From the NCBI GenBank assembly GCA_015709715.1, contig CP054184.1, positions 1,845,001 through 1,909,000 of the forward strand: 64,000 bases of DNA. The letters run 5' to 3'. Within the stretch, counting starts at the first letter, position 1. Every line of letters begins with the position of its first letter. The position numbers were made by a program, and so were the translations under genes. The notes under the pieces are model-generated. The model had not been told where the DNA came from, searched no databases, and saw only the letters and a list, made by a program, of their open reading frames with translations. The stretch comes from Nitrospira sp. (GTDB lineage Bacteria; Nitrospirota; Nitrospiria; Nitrospirales; Nitrospiraceae). This document shows positions 17,838 to 26,668 of the stretch, one piece after another.

Positions 17838-18323
17838 TCAGTGAGGGGCGGGAGCGGTTGTCTCGGCACCTTTGCCGTAGTACCGGCTTCCATACTCCTT
17901 CATCTCTCCCGACAAAGCGGCCCATTCCTCAGCCGTCATCAGGCCCTTCATCTTGAAGCGGAGTCCCAAAATCTTCCCTGCCGACCGCATCCGGCTGTTG
18001 TTCAATTCGTCGAGGATCTTGGTGAAGTCTTCCGGTGGAGCCGCATAATTCGCATTCAATTCATAAAGCGCACGGTGATACTGCCGATGCTGTTCACGCG
18101 CGGATTTCAACTCGGTGATGATCTCGCCCAGGACCTCGTTCACCTGCTTGACCTTCTCGGGATCCTTGACATGTTTTTCGATCAGGCCGCTCATGTCCTT
18201 GCCGGCCTTGCTCCAGTAATAATCGCCCTTTCCATACCCGTAACTGCCGTGGTGATGCGACGAACAACCCACCATGCCGGTCAGCATCAATCCGATAACG
18301 AGAACGAGAATTCGACGGCTCAT
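17838..18323 (-). CDS. Lipoprotein with Spy/CpxP-like helical body
   Basis: The 161-residue product has a signal peptide ending LTGMVGC (lipobox), then a His/Gly/Tyr-rich linker SSHHHGSYGYGKGDYY. The body is charged and all-helical, including VKQVNEVLGEIITELKSAREQHRQYH and MKGLMTAEEWAALSGEMKEY in two stretches. That body resembles periplasmic Spy/CpxP or 'heavy-metal sensor' proteins. The ATG at 18323 is preceded by AGGGAGG, which decides the start. The histidine cluster may bind metal; that is inference. Confidence 0.72.
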   Translation of the reverse strand: MSRRILVLVIGLMLTGMVGCSSHHHGSYGYGKGDYYWSKAGKDMSGLIEKHVKDPEKVKQVNEVLGEIITELKSAREQHRQYHRALYELNANYAAPPEDFTKILDELNNSRMRSAGKILGLRFKMKGLMTAEEWAALSGEMKEYGSRYYGKGAETTAPAPH

Positions 18324-18436
18324 CAGTCCCTCCCTAAGAATAAGATAAAGAATTCCTTGCCTCATTGGAAACGCATTGCGCCAGGCCTCACTCCTGCCGT
18401 AAGCTGCGGTGGGTTTGCGAACCGACCGAATACGCC

Positions 18437-18790
18437 ATGGACCATTCTCCCGCTCAATCCCAGGTCAACCCCGTCGACCTGCTCCGCCAAGAGTTCCGAG
18501 AACACCTGGACCTGTTCTACAACCGACTTAAGCTGGCCGCCCCCTACCACAGCGTGGAAAAGGCCCTGAACACCCTCGCTCAATCGCTCAAAGGCTTGCC
18601 GCCTGCGGAACTCGAGCGGTTGACCACCGATCAGACTCTGCGTTGGATTCGTTTTCGACAAGCCTTCGTAGACTCCGGGTTGCATCTGAAACACCGAGGC
18701 ATCATTGCAGGTCTGGTTCGCTCCAGGCAGTCACTGAATCTGCCGCCGGAGTTTGACCACCTCCTCAATCTCTACATCTCCCCATCCTAA
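18437..18790 (+). CDS. Hypothetical protein, 117 residues
   Basis: A small soluble, largely helical protein. I recognise no family. The sequence is coherent and hydrophilic, with regular hydrophobic spacing (VDLLRQEFREHLDLFYNRL, then AEKALNTLAQSLKGL-like helices). The ATG at 18437 is used; the frame is open upstream but not coding-like. It is divergent from the Spy-like lipoprotein and convergent, with a 4-bp overlap, with the membrane protein at 18787. Confidence 0.6.
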   Translation: MDHSPAQSQVNPVDLLRQEFREHLDLFYNRLKLAAPYHSVEKALNTLAQSLKGLPPAELERLTTDQTLRWIRFRQAFVDSGLHLKHRGIIAGLVRSRQSLNLPPEFDHLLNLYISPS

Positions 18791-19407
18791 ACGCCTCGCT
18801 TGCCGTCCGTCAGGACCGTTCGAAGTTCCTCATAGACCTGCATCAACCTGGTGTTTTCGATGCGATAGGCCACGGTGATGGTCAAGAGACCAAACGCCAC
18901 CACGATCAGCCCCACACCTGTCACCCCGACACCCAGCAACAGTCCTCCCAGTGAGGCCAGGCCACCCTCCATGGCATAACTGATTAGAAACCCGAGGGTG
19001 CCCAACCCGACGAGCGCAAACCAGAGGAAGGTGAGAATGGAGGAGGACCACGGCACCCGTTTGGTGCAGGTGAGCTGAAGGCCATCCTGCTCCGATGCCC
19101 ATTCGATTGAGCCCTTCACAGGCCAGGCCGTACGAAACCCCATGGAAAACAATCGATAGGTCGGTCGGATTACCATGCGATTCCGCTCGGGAAAGATTCG
19201 CGCAACGCCGTGCGGCAAGGCAAGAAATCCGTTTGGGTCACAGCGTCGCACAAGGGTCTCCGCGGTGAGGGCCGCGAAATGGTCCCGGACCTGTCCGATG
19301 CCATATCCATAACGGCTGGCGTCGGAGGACAGCCGGGTGAAATACATCCAGTCACCGACGAGCAGTCCCACGAACAACACGACGGCAAAGGTTCCGGCCA
19401 AAAGCAT
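18787..19407 (-). CDS. Membrane protein of unknown function
   Basis: The 206-residue product has one N-terminal hydrophobic segment (about 1-20). Residues 105-165 hold two or three further ones with a Gly-rich stretch (LASLGGLLLGVGVTGVGLIVV). The segment between about 25 and 100 is soluble, including RNRMVIRPTYRLFSMGF and SEQDGLQLTCTKRVPWSS. No known domain is evident to me. The ATG at 19407 is preferred over an in-frame TTG at 19416. Confidence 0.6.
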   Translation of the reverse strand: MLLAGTFAVVLFVGLLVGDWMYFTRLSSDASRYGYGIGQVRDHFAALTAETLVRRCDPNGFLALPHGVARIFPERNRMVIRPTYRLFSMGFRTAWPVKGSIEWASEQDGLQLTCTKRVPWSSSILTFLWFALVGLGTLGFLISYAMEGGLASLGGLLLGVGVTGVGLIVVAFGLLTITVAYRIENTRLMQVYEELRTVLTDGKRGV

Positions 19408-19484
19408 AGCGGGCAACTTCCCACAGGCCTAGACGGAGAATCAAGCCTGCTCCTCCCAGGCTCTCGATCAGGTGGAGGAATTTG

Positions 19485-19514
19485 TTGACTCATCCGCAAG
19501 GCTTTGGCTACATT
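19485..19514 (+). promoter_or_regulatory. Sigma-70-type promoter for the methyltransferase gene
   Basis: TTGACT (19485-19490) and TACATT (19509-19514) are separated by 18 bp and point toward the methyltransferase start at 19659. This predicts a leader of about 140 nt that contains the hairpin at 19531-19567. The call is by eye from consensus likeness. Confidence 0.45.
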
Positions 19515-19530
19515 AGGCCCGGTTTATCCC

Positions 19531-19567
19531 GGCGGGTACGAAGGGGTTCGTCTGGTAGGGTCCCGCC
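19531..19567 (+). promoter_or_regulatory. Nested hairpin in methyltransferase 5' leader
   Basis: The inner hairpin is ACGAA-GGGG-TTCGT (19538-19551). It is enclosed by GGCGGG (19531-19536) pairing with CCCGCC (19562-19567). The structure sits in the long predicted leader, about 90 nt before the start codon, and has no T-run. It could be an RNA regulatory element or only a stabilising stem. Confidence 0.35.
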
Positions 19568-19658
19568 TTCATAGATTTTTCCACGCCACACGTTTCGGTT
19601 CCCGGCACGTTCCGCGGAGGAATGTGAGAACGGAATGCTGTGATCTTGCGGAGGGACG

Positions 19659-20318
19659 ATGGATATCGCCAAAATCGAGCGGGTGTACACAAGTTATTCC
19701 GGCATCTACGATCACATCTTCGGCAAGATTTTTCACGAGTCGCGCGAATCGGCCGTGCGTAATCTGCGCATTCGACCCGAGGAGAAGATCTTGGAAGTCG
19801 GGGTGGGAACGGGCATTGCCCTGGAGTACTATCCGAAGAACTGCGAGATCATCGGTATCGACCTTTCCTCCGGCATGCTGGCCAAGGCCCGTCAGCGCCA
19901 GTCTCACTACCACCTTGATCATGTGCGGCTGATGTTGATGGATGCAGGACAGATGGACTTTGCCGACAACACGTTCGACACCGTGATGGCCGCTTACGTC
20001 GTGACTGCCGTGCCGGACTACCGTAAAGTCGTGAACGAAATGATCCGCGTGTGCAAGCCGGGCGGCCGCATCATCATGCTCAACCACTTCAGCAACGGCA
20101 ACAAGTTGATCGCGGCCGTGGAAAAAGTCATCTCTCCCCTCTGTAAACACATCGGTTTCCGGACCGACTTGTCACTGAGTCACGTCCTCGAAGGCACCAA
20201 TCTCCACGTCGCTAGAAAAGAGAAGGTCAATCCCATGAAATTCTGGCATCTGGTGGAATGCGTGAACCAAAAGAACGGCAGCATCAACGGAACCGGCAGG
20301 AACGGTCACCACAGCTGA
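19659..20318 (+). CDS. Class I SAM methyltransferase (PmtA-like)
   Basis: The 219-residue Rossmann-fold methyltransferase has motif I ILEVGVGTGIALEYYPKNC, acidic loop IIGIDLSSGML, motif II FDTVMAAYVV and post-II VCKPGGRIIMLNHF. Overall it resembles PmtA-type phosphatidylethanolamine N-methyltransferases (start DIAKIERVYTSYSGIYD-like, with KARQRQ). UbiE-like quinone methylation is the alternative. A GGAGGGACG site precedes the ATG. The gene has its own predicted promoter and a structured leader. Confidence 0.82.
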   Translation: MDIAKIERVYTSYSGIYDHIFGKIFHESRESAVRNLRIRPEEKILEVGVGTGIALEYYPKNCEIIGIDLSSGMLAKARQRQSHYHLDHVRLMLMDAGQMDFADNTFDTVMAAYVVTAVPDYRKVVNEMIRVCKPGGRIIMLNHFSNGNKLIAAVEKVISPLCKHIGFRTDLSLSHVLEGTNLHVARKEKVNPMKFWHLVECVNQKNGSINGTGRNGHHS

Positions 20319-20358
20319 ATCATTCCGACGCACTACGGGGTGAGAGGCGCGAAAGCAC

Positions 20359-20787
20359 TTAGCGCTTCCGGCCCATCCCTCGCGGCAGGGTCCCACGCTG
20401 CTCACCGGGCGCACAGGCGTGCTCCTCAATCCACACGTCCTCGCAGACCACGTAAAAGACCCCCTGCGGATCGAACCAGAACCGGAATCGCCCATCACAC
20501 AACTCCACCTGAACCGTACTGAGCGCAGACCAGTCCGCGCCATCCTGTTCGAGGAGAGACAGGTCGGAAACGCCTTGCATCGTAAGGGTCGCAAGGCGCG
20601 GCACCCCATGCGTCTCGTACCATACGACGACTGAGACCGCACTCCCAGCCGGCACTTGACGCATGGACTCTTCATCGAAGACCCAGCGCTTGGACAGGTG
20701 CACCTCCAACACGTGCCCGCCGGAAAATCCTTGCGTGTGAGTAAGAAACCACCGCAGATCGTCCGCTGTCTTAATGGAATATCCCAT
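20359..20787 (-). CDS. Hypothetical protein, 142 residues
   Basis: A soluble alpha/beta-looking protein with alternating hydrophobic strands (SAVSVVVWYETHGVPRLATL, then VQVELCDGRFRFWFDP and GVFYVVCEDVWI). No signal peptide or known motif is seen. The C-terminus is basic. No clear ribosome site precedes the ATG. It is convergent with the methyltransferase. Coding is supported by codon usage like its neighbours. Confidence 0.6.
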   Translation of the reverse strand: MGYSIKTADDLRWFLTHTQGFSGGHVLEVHLSKRWVFDEESMRQVPAGSAVSVVVWYETHGVPRLATLTMQGVSDLSLLEQDGADWSALSTVQVELCDGRFRFWFDPQGVFYVVCEDVWIEEHACAPGEQRGTLPRGMGRKR

Positions 20788-20905
20788 GGAGGAGAGAGGT
20801 CCAACAGACCTGTGAATGTAAGCCTACCCGCCCACCTTATCACGCCATGAGATAAGAGAATATGGGGAAAAGAACGTGCGGCGGGGGAACAGGGCGCTGC
20901 GGCGA

Positions 20906-21109
20906 CTAGAAGAGGAGGTGCTGCTGTTTGAGTTCCGCCACTTGGCGTTCGAGATCACCTACCCGTTCCTGGAGTCGTTGGTTCTCCAAGCGAAGCAGAT
21001 CCAGGCGATCCAACAGCTGTTCGCGCTGGATTCTCGTCCATTCCAGCGTACGCCGCAAACCGGCCAACTCCAGTTGCGCCTGTTGTCCGTCCTCAGTCCG
21101 TACACCCAT
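20906..21109 (-). CDS. Short coiled-coil protein (SlyX-like in appearance)
   Basis: The 67-residue product is almost entirely one coiled coil, with Leu/Ile heptads (LDRLDLLRLENQRLQERVGD followed by LERQVAELKQQ). It resembles SlyX/ZapB-type small proteins but is not clearly either. The ATG at 21109 has GAGG 7 nt upstream; a longer form to 21133 is possible. It sits alone between unrelated genes. Confidence 0.55.
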   Translation of the reverse strand: MGVRTEDGQQAQLELAGLRRTLEWTRIQREQLLDRLDLLRLENQRLQERVGDLERQVAELKQQHLLF

Positions 21110-21246
21110 AGTCACGCCTCGCGCGAAGATCACCGGCCACAGCTAGGCGGAATGGTAACGCAGTCTGATTCCGTTGCGGAGCGATTAGTGAATTATGGAC
21201 GGCGGCAGAAAAAAACGGAAAGAGGCAGGGGGCCGGCGAAGCGGCC

Positions 21247-22548
21247 TCAGTGAGACTGAGCGGCGCGCCTCATCCTGCGCTGGTCTTGCTCACAGGATGG
21301 TTCCCACCGGTATCGAAGCAGCACCCCGTTGGCTTCCCAACCGGGAGGACAGAGTTTTCCAGTGCCATAATAGTCGGCATCCAACACGGAAAACGGCGCG
21401 ACATTCTTGATCCAATCTTGCGCGTGGCCATTGGATTCAATATAGGACTGAAAAAAGTAAGCTCCCCCGGTCAAGGGTAGTTCCGGAATCACAAAATCCA
21501 CGTACCCTTCTTCCTGTAGCGTAAGCGGCATCGGATCTACGACATCGGTCGAAAGGATGAACAGGTCCTGGCCCTTCCGCCCGTTGACGGAGATGCTGAG
21601 ATGACAATTGCGGAACTCTTTCCCCGCCGCACAACGGTAATGCATGCGAATGACGATCTCCCGGCCGGTGATGGCCGCCGTGACAGGGTGTCGCTCGCTG
21701 TCCAGGAGTTCGATCTTGGTGAGTCGAATCTCTCCCAGACCGACTCGATCGTGGCGGGCCTCGATGGCCGTGCCCGCCGACTCGCGAATAGCATCGGCAT
21801 ACCCCTGCACCACCTCCTGCGTCGCCCCGATTCGAGCCACCCGTCCCTTCTCCAGCAGGATGGCCCGCTCGCAGAGGCCCTCGATGACCGTCATATTGTG
21901 ACTCACGATGAGCACGGTCCGTCCGCTCCGACTGACCTCTTCCATCTTGCCGAGACATTTCTGTTGAAAGCTGGCATCTCCGACGGCCAGTACCTCGTCG
22001 ACGATCAGGATCTCAGGCTCAAGATGGGCCGCCACGGCAAAGGCCAAGCGGACATACATGCCGCTGGAATACCGTTTGACCGGCGTATCGATGAATTGTT
22101 CCACTCCGGAAAAGGCGACGATCTCATCGAACTTGCGCTGCACCTCTTGTCGGCGCATGCCCAGCATCGCGGCATTGAGGTAGATATTCTCTCGCCCGGT
22201 CAGTTCCGAGTGAAACCCCGTCCCCACTTCCAAGAGGGAACTGACACGTCCGTAAAGATCCGCCGTTCCGCTGGTGGGCTGGGTAATCCGTGACAAGATC
22301 TTGAGCAACGTGCTCTTGCCGGCCCCATTGTGTCCGACGATCCCCAGCACCTCGCCGTGCTTCACCTCGAAGGACACATCGCGCAAGGCCCAAAACGCAT
22401 GGTCTTCGGCCCCCCACCCTGCCCTCCACCGCACCAATGCTGTCAACCCGTGCATGACCTGATCACGCAGGGTGTTGTGCCGAACGGTCGCGGCCCCCAG
22501 CTTGTATTGCTTCGACAGACCCTGGGCGGAAATAGCCAGATTCCCCAT
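21247..22548 (-). CDS. wzt: Polysaccharide ABC exporter ATPase (Wzt-like)
   Basis: The 433-residue ATPase of a lipid-linked polysaccharide exporter. Walker A GHNGAGKSTLLKIL, the signature-region YSSGMYVRLAFAVAAHLEP, and Walker B ILIVDEVLAVGD with SHNMTVIEGLC are typical of Wzt/TagH proteins. Residues about 270-430 form the extra C-terminal beta-sandwich that in Wzt binds the capped O-antigen. It directly follows the permease gene without a gap. No glycosyltransferases are near, so the exported polymer is unknown. Confidence 0.9.
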   Translation of the reverse strand: MGNLAISAQGLSKQYKLGAATVRHNTLRDQVMHGLTALVRWRAGWGAEDHAFWALRDVSFEVKHGEVLGIVGHNGAGKSTLLKILSRITQPTSGTADLYGRVSSLLEVGTGFHSELTGRENIYLNAAMLGMRRQEVQRKFDEIVAFSGVEQFIDTPVKRYSSGMYVRLAFAVAAHLEPEILIVDEVLAVGDASFQQKCLGKMEEVSRSGRTVLIVSHNMTVIEGLCERAILLEKGRVARIGATQEVVQGYADAIRESAGTAIEARHDRVGLGEIRLTKIELLDSERHPVTAAITGREIVIRMHYRCAAGKEFRNCHLSISVNGRKGQDLFILSTDVVDPMPLTLQEEGYVDFVIPELPLTGGAYFFQSYIESNGHAQDWIKNVAPFSVLDADYYGTGKLCPPGWEANGVLLRYRWEPSCEQDQRRMRRAAQSH

Positions 22549-23406
22549 TCAGATCACATCCGCAAAGACGCGCTCCATCGAGCGGAAGTACAAGAGGCCG
22601 CCCACGAAAATAACGAGCACGATGGCCAGGCTGGGCATGAACAGGGCGAAATCCACTTGGAACCCTGGAATGAGGGCCCACCGAAAGCCCTGTACCACGC
22701 TGACCACCGGATTCAAGGAATAGAGAAATCGCCAAGCCTCCGGCACCTTGCTTGCCGGGTACAGAATCGGCGAGACGAACATCCATAGTTGAATGAAGAG
22801 CGGCAGCACGTGCCCCACATCCCGGTATTTCACATACAGAGCCGAGACCCAAAGCCCGCAGGCCAGGGTAATCACGCAGGCCAGCAGGGCAAACAGCGGC
22901 AGCAGCAACACCCGCCAGGTCGGCATCACTCCAAACCACGCCATCAATCCCATGAACGCGACGAAGGCCAGGAACAAATCGACCAAGGGCGCAAGCGTAG
23001 CGGACAGGGGAAGGATCAGCCTGGGGAAATATACCTTGCTGATCAGGGGCGCCTCGCCCACTAAACTGGTCCCCCCCCGGCTCAATGCTTGGGAAATGTA
23101 GAGCCAAGGCAGCAGCCCGGCGTAGAGGAAGAGAGGGTACGAAAACCCATCCGATGGAATTTTCCCCATGATACTGAATACGGCGGTGAACACCAACATG
23201 GTCGCAACCGGCTGAAACATGGCCCAGACGATGCCTAGCAGAGTCTGTTTATACCGTACCATGACATCGCGCCACACGAGGATGTAGACGAGTTCCCGGT
23301 ATTGCCAAAGCCCAGCCCAATCAAGGTCCAGCAAGCCTTTGGCGGGGCGAATTTGAATGTGAGGGAGCACGGCCGGGCTGCTGGATTGAAGGTTCACCGC
23401 AGACAT
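22549..23406 (-). CDS. wzm: Polysaccharide ABC exporter permease (Wzm-like)
   Basis: The 285-residue integral membrane protein of the ABC-2 polysaccharide export type. The N-terminal YRELVYILVWRDVMVRYKQT and LLGIVWAMFQPVATMLVF are diagnostic of Wzm/KpsM-like permeases; SALYVKYRDVGHVLPLFIQL also fits. It has six membrane segments. The ATG at 23406 is preferred to an upstream in-frame start at 23451. Its stop abuts the start of wzt. Confidence 0.9.
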   Translation of the reverse strand: MSAVNLQSSSPAVLPHIQIRPAKGLLDLDWAGLWQYRELVYILVWRDVMVRYKQTLLGIVWAMFQPVATMLVFTAVFSIMGKIPSDGFSYPLFLYAGLLPWLYISQALSRGGTSLVGEAPLISKVYFPRLILPLSATLAPLVDLFLAFVAFMGLMAWFGVMPTWRVLLLPLFALLACVITLACGLWVSALYVKYRDVGHVLPLFIQLWMFVSPILYPASKVPEAWRFLYSLNPVVSVVQGFRWALIPGFQVDFALFMPSLAIVLVIFVGGLLYFRSMERVFADVI

Positions 23407-23724
23407 CGTATTCAGTTCACTCGCTTGCGATTTGCAGCCACTCGATCGCACTATCAGTGGTTGTGTGAGCGGGAAAGGCGGACGGGCTTAGCTCGCCCAA
23501 ACAGGAAGTCATCCTAACTGGAACATCCGCGAAGGTACAGACTTAATTCATTCCCTGATGCAACTGTAGCAGATGACCCGGCCAGGCGGCCTCAATTCAT
23601 GACAAGGCCTGCATGGGGTGCCCCTGTTTCTGCAAGGTCTTGATGGAAGGCGCCCGATGGAGCCTCGGACGGAACAACTCAGGGAGCGCCTGCCTTTCAG
23701 CGGCGAGGAGCATCAGGTGCGGGA
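23407..23724 (-). other. Intergenic region upstream of wzm, no gene seen
   Basis: About 318 bp between wzm and the lipoprotein gene, both read leftward. I see no convincing coding frame and no clear -35/-10 pair. One short stem, GGGC-TTAGCTC-GCCC near 23484-23498, resembles a hairpin at 37729-37744. The wzm promoter presumably lies here. Confidence 0.4.
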
Positions 23725-24246
23725 TCAGGGCGTAGAGGAGGATTTCGTATCGAGCGCACGACGCTCGTCTTCCGATACGTATCGAATGGCCAGACCCGAC
23801 ATATGCAACATCCAGCTCTGGCCGCCTCCAGCTCCCTGTGAGAAGCTCCAGGCATCCATCCGGAAAGGATTCCAATAACCACTCCGATAGGATGTGGCGG
23901 CATTGGCACCGGAGACAGCGGACCCCATGGTGGATTGGAACACCGGCCCTCGATCCGCAACGCGCCGGACGTCCGCTTCCCCTAGAACTACCGCATCGGC
24001 CCCCAACTCCTTCGCTTGTGACAGAATTCGATCCCGCAACGTATCCTCACTGGCATATTCGCTCGTGGCTACGATTCGGGCAATCTGCACATACCCGTGA
24101 TTCGGTTCTCGAGCCAGGGTCTTCACATCCTCTCCCCCCCTGCGCGGCTCGAAAGAAGCGCTGGTCAGGGGATCGACCTGTACCGACACACAGGCGCTGG
24201 AGGACATGAGGAGTGCGAGAGAAAGAAGGCGGAGCAGCGGTCTCAT
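23725..24246 (-). CDS. Small lipoprotein of unknown function
   Basis: The 173-residue product has a lipoprotein signal, LLMSSSAC at residues 12-19. Residues 60-105 (HGYVQIARIVATSEYASEDT ... KELGADAVVLGEADV) look like the YbjQ/DUF4156-type fold, in which 'GADAVV' is typical. A Ser/Gly-rich C-terminal region follows. It is likely outer-membrane anchored. No neighbouring gene suggests a role. Confidence 0.68.
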   Translation of the reverse strand: MRPLLRLLSLALLMSSSACVSVQVDPLTSASFEPRRGGEDVKTLAREPNHGYVQIARIVATSEYASEDTLRDRILSQAKELGADAVVLGEADVRRVADRGPVFQSTMGSAVSGANAATSYRSGYWNPFRMDAWSFSQGAGGGQSWMLHMSGLAIRYVSEDERRALDTKSSSTP

Positions 24247-24354
24247 AAGAATATCCTTCGACGGTTGCTATGAAGCCCCATCCTGAAGATACGCCGACTC
24301 CGGTTATACTGACGGAGAATCAGCCGCTAATTCAAGAGGAACTTCCCCCATTCC

Positions 24355-24717
24355 CTACAGGTGGCCTTCAAGCAGGCCGCGGACCTGCTCCATCCGTCGG
24401 CGGTTCACCCCTAAATCGCCATAACCAACCCGCGAAGCCGATCGAAACTGGATCAGCTTGTGGTCATCGTCGAACAGAAATTCGACATCGTCGGCAAAGC
24501 GCAACAGGAAGCTCGTGCATTCGTAATGTTGATAATGGTCGTCCTCGTCCACGAGGACCGTCCGCGGCAAAGACAGCATGGCACGCTTGACCTCCGCTTT
24601 CGCCAGAGCCAGTTCGACCCGATAGGGCCACGGCGCCATTCCATGCCGCGAATCTTGCGCCTGCGTCGACACGCAATTGGGGCTGGAGGGACAAGGGGGC
24701 AGCTGTCTCACGACCAC
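24355..24717 (-). CDS. DUF1499-family protein
   Basis: The 120-residue protein has the DUF1499 pattern: PPCPSSPNCVSTQAQD at the N-terminus, central YECTSFLLRFADDVEFLFDD, and the ending SASRVGYGDLGVNRRRMEQV, the best-conserved part of the family. Function is unknown. The start is probably GTG at 24717 (or GTG at 24711). Confidence 0.82.
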   Translation of the reverse strand: MVVRQLPPCPSSPNCVSTQAQDSRHGMAPWPYRVELALAKAEVKRAMLSLPRTVLVDEDDHYQHYECTSFLLRFADDVEFLFDDDHKLIQFRSASRVGYGDLGVNRRRMEQVRGLLEGHL

Positions 24718-24917
24718 CTCATCCCCACCATATACCGCACCGCAGCGAGCCGGAACAAGGTAGGGCTCATGCTCCTCCGGGCGATGGGCTCGTTGATTGC
24801 GGCAGCGGTCCTGAGGTACGCTACCCCCTTGCCGAGTCCATGGTGACGGCTTGTCGCCGTTTATACTTCCTACACAGCTGAGCGTCTCGGCTCAGGTCAA
24901 CAAAGGAGTCCTTGCGC

Positions 24918-26093
24918 ATGTCCGGTTTTCCGATCGAGTATGCCACCCGTATCAAGACGCTGCCTCCCTACCTCTTTGCCGCCATCGACAAGATGAAGCA
25001 AGATGCGATTGCCCGCGGCGTCGATATCATCAACCTCGGCATCGGCGATCCGGACCTCCCGACACCTGATCCCATCATCGAGAGCCTGCGCCAGGCCGCC
25101 GGCAATCCGAAACACCATCAATATCCATCCTATGAAGGCATGCTCTCCTTCCGAAGGGCCGTCGCCGATTGGTACCAACGGCGGTTTCACGTGACGCTCG
25201 ATCCGGCCAGCGAAGTGCTGACCTTGATCGGCTCCAAGGAAGGCATCGGCCATGTCCCGTTGGCCTTCATTGATCCGGGTGATGTGGTGTTGGTCCCCAG
25301 CCCGGGGTATCCCGTGTATCCGGTGGGAACCGCCTTTGCCGGCGGGGTGTCTCACCTGATGCCGTTGACGAAGGCCAATGGATTTCTTCCAGACCTGAAC
25401 GCGATTCCCGCGGACGTCGCGAAAAAGGCTAAGCTCATGTGGCTGAATTCCCCGAACAACCCGACCTCGGTCGTCATGACCAAGGACTATTTCAAGCGCG
25501 TCGTCGAATTCGCCAACGCGAACCGGATCATCGTGTGCCATGATGCCGCCTACTCGGAAATTTTTTACGATGGCCGCCCGCCCGCCAGTTTCATGGAGGT
25601 GGACGGAGCCAAGGATGTGGGCGTGGAGTTTCACTCCCTCTCGAAGACCTACAACATGACGGGGTGGCGGCTCGGCTTTGTCGTGGGAAATGCCCAGGTG
25701 CTCGCCGGATTGGGCAAGGTGAAGAGCAACCTGGACTCCGGTGCATTTCAAGCCATCCAGGAAGCCGGAATCACGGCGCTGAACCTCGACGACACCGTCA
25801 CCGACAGCTTGCGCCAGATTTACCAGGAGCGGCGAGATGTGCTGGTGCCCGGCCTGAAGAAGCTCGGCCTCGAGGTCGATCCCCCGCCCGCAGCCTTCTA
25901 CATCTGGGTCACCGTTCCGAAGGGCTACACCTCCACCTCTTTCACCGCACACCTGCTGGAGAAGGCCGGCATCGTCACCACGCCAGGGAACGGCTTCGGC
26001 GCTCCGGGTGAAGGCTATATCCGCATGACCGTCACCACCCCCAAGGATCGCTTGGCGGAGGCGGTTGAACGCATCCGAAAGATTGGGTTCTAG
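24918..26093 (+). CDS. dapL: LL-diaminopimelate aminotransferase
   Basis: The 391-residue PLP-dependent class I/II aminotransferase converts tetrahydrodipicolinate directly to LL-diaminopimelate, bypassing the acylated dapD/dapC/dapE route. Diagnostic are INLGIGDPDLPTPDPIIESL, YPSYEGMLSFRRAVADWY, LNSPNNPTSVV and the PLP-lysine region SLSKTYNMTGWRLGFVVG. ATG at 24918 has AAAGGAG 9 nt upstream; an in-frame TTG at 24912 sits too close to it. It complements dapA, dapB and lysA in the same window. Confusion with other aminotransferases is possible but less likely given this gene set. Confidence 0.88.
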   Translation: MSGFPIEYATRIKTLPPYLFAAIDKMKQDAIARGVDIINLGIGDPDLPTPDPIIESLRQAAGNPKHHQYPSYEGMLSFRRAVADWYQRRFHVTLDPASEVLTLIGSKEGIGHVPLAFIDPGDVVLVPSPGYPVYPVGTAFAGGVSHLMPLTKANGFLPDLNAIPADVAKKAKLMWLNSPNNPTSVVMTKDYFKRVVEFANANRIIVCHDAAYSEIFYDGRPPASFMEVDGAKDVGVEFHSLSKTYNMTGWRLGFVVGNAQVLAGLGKVKSNLDSGAFQAIQEAGITALNLDDTVTDSLRQIYQERRDVLVPGLKKLGLEVDPPPAAFYIWVTVPKGYTSTSFTAHLLEKAGIVTTPGNGFGAPGEGYIRMTVTTPKDRLAEAVERIRKIGF

Positions 26094-26104
26094 AACGGGC
26101 AACG

Positions 26105-26668
26105 ATGGCCACGGCATTCATCGGGTTTGGTTCCAACTTGGGTAACCGGGTTGATTTCTGCGATCGCGCCGTGACCCTGCTCAGCCTCCTCCCCCATTCA
26201 CGGCTCCACGCCGTCTCCTCGCTCTACGAGACGGAACCGGTCGACGACGGCGCCGCCCCGGGGCCCGAGTGGTTTCTGAATGGTGTAGTGCAGATCGAAA
26301 CCGATATCGCTCCCAAGAGTCTATTAGAAGTCTGCCGTGAGATCGAGCGCGCCTTGGGGCGAGACCCTGAATACCGTAGAGGCCCCAGGACACTCGATCT
26401 TGACCTGCTGCTCTATGACGATGCGGTGCTCGACGAACCGGACCTGATCCTCCCTCACCCACGTCTCCACCAGCGGCGATTCGTTCTCACTCCGCTGGCA
26501 GAACTGGACCCGGACCGACGGCACCCGGTCATCGGCCTCCCCCTGCGCGCTCTACTGGAGGATCTCCTAGATCCATCGGTGGTCCGCCGCCTCTCGCCTC
26601 AACCCAACAGCCGCTATGCCTCGCGCCCCTCCTGCAGCCCTCCATCTGTCGGAACCCCACCATCGTGA
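26105..26668 (+). CDS. folK: 2-amino-4-hydroxy-6-hydroxymethyldihydropteridine pyrophosphokinase
   Basis: HPPK transfers pyrophosphate from ATP to 6-hydroxymethyl-7,8-dihydropterin in folate synthesis. The 187-residue product has the N-terminal FIGFGSNLGNR, substrate block VVQIETDIAP, and the signature RRGPRTLDLDLLLYDD with catalytic aspartates. It also has LPHPRLHQRRFVLTPLAEL. It is 11 bp after dapL and overlaps panC (GTGA), forming a cofactor/amino-acid operon. The last 25 residues are a low-complexity Ser/Pro tail. Confidence 0.93.
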   Translation: MATAFIGFGSNLGNRVDFCDRAVTLLSLLPHSRLHAVSSLYETEPVDDGAAPGPEWFLNGVVQIETDIAPKSLLEVCREIERALGRDPEYRRGPRTLDLDLLLYDDAVLDEPDLILPHPRLHQRRFVLTPLAELDPDRRHPVIGLPLRALLEDLLDPSVVRRLSPQPNSRYASRPSCSPPSVGTPPS

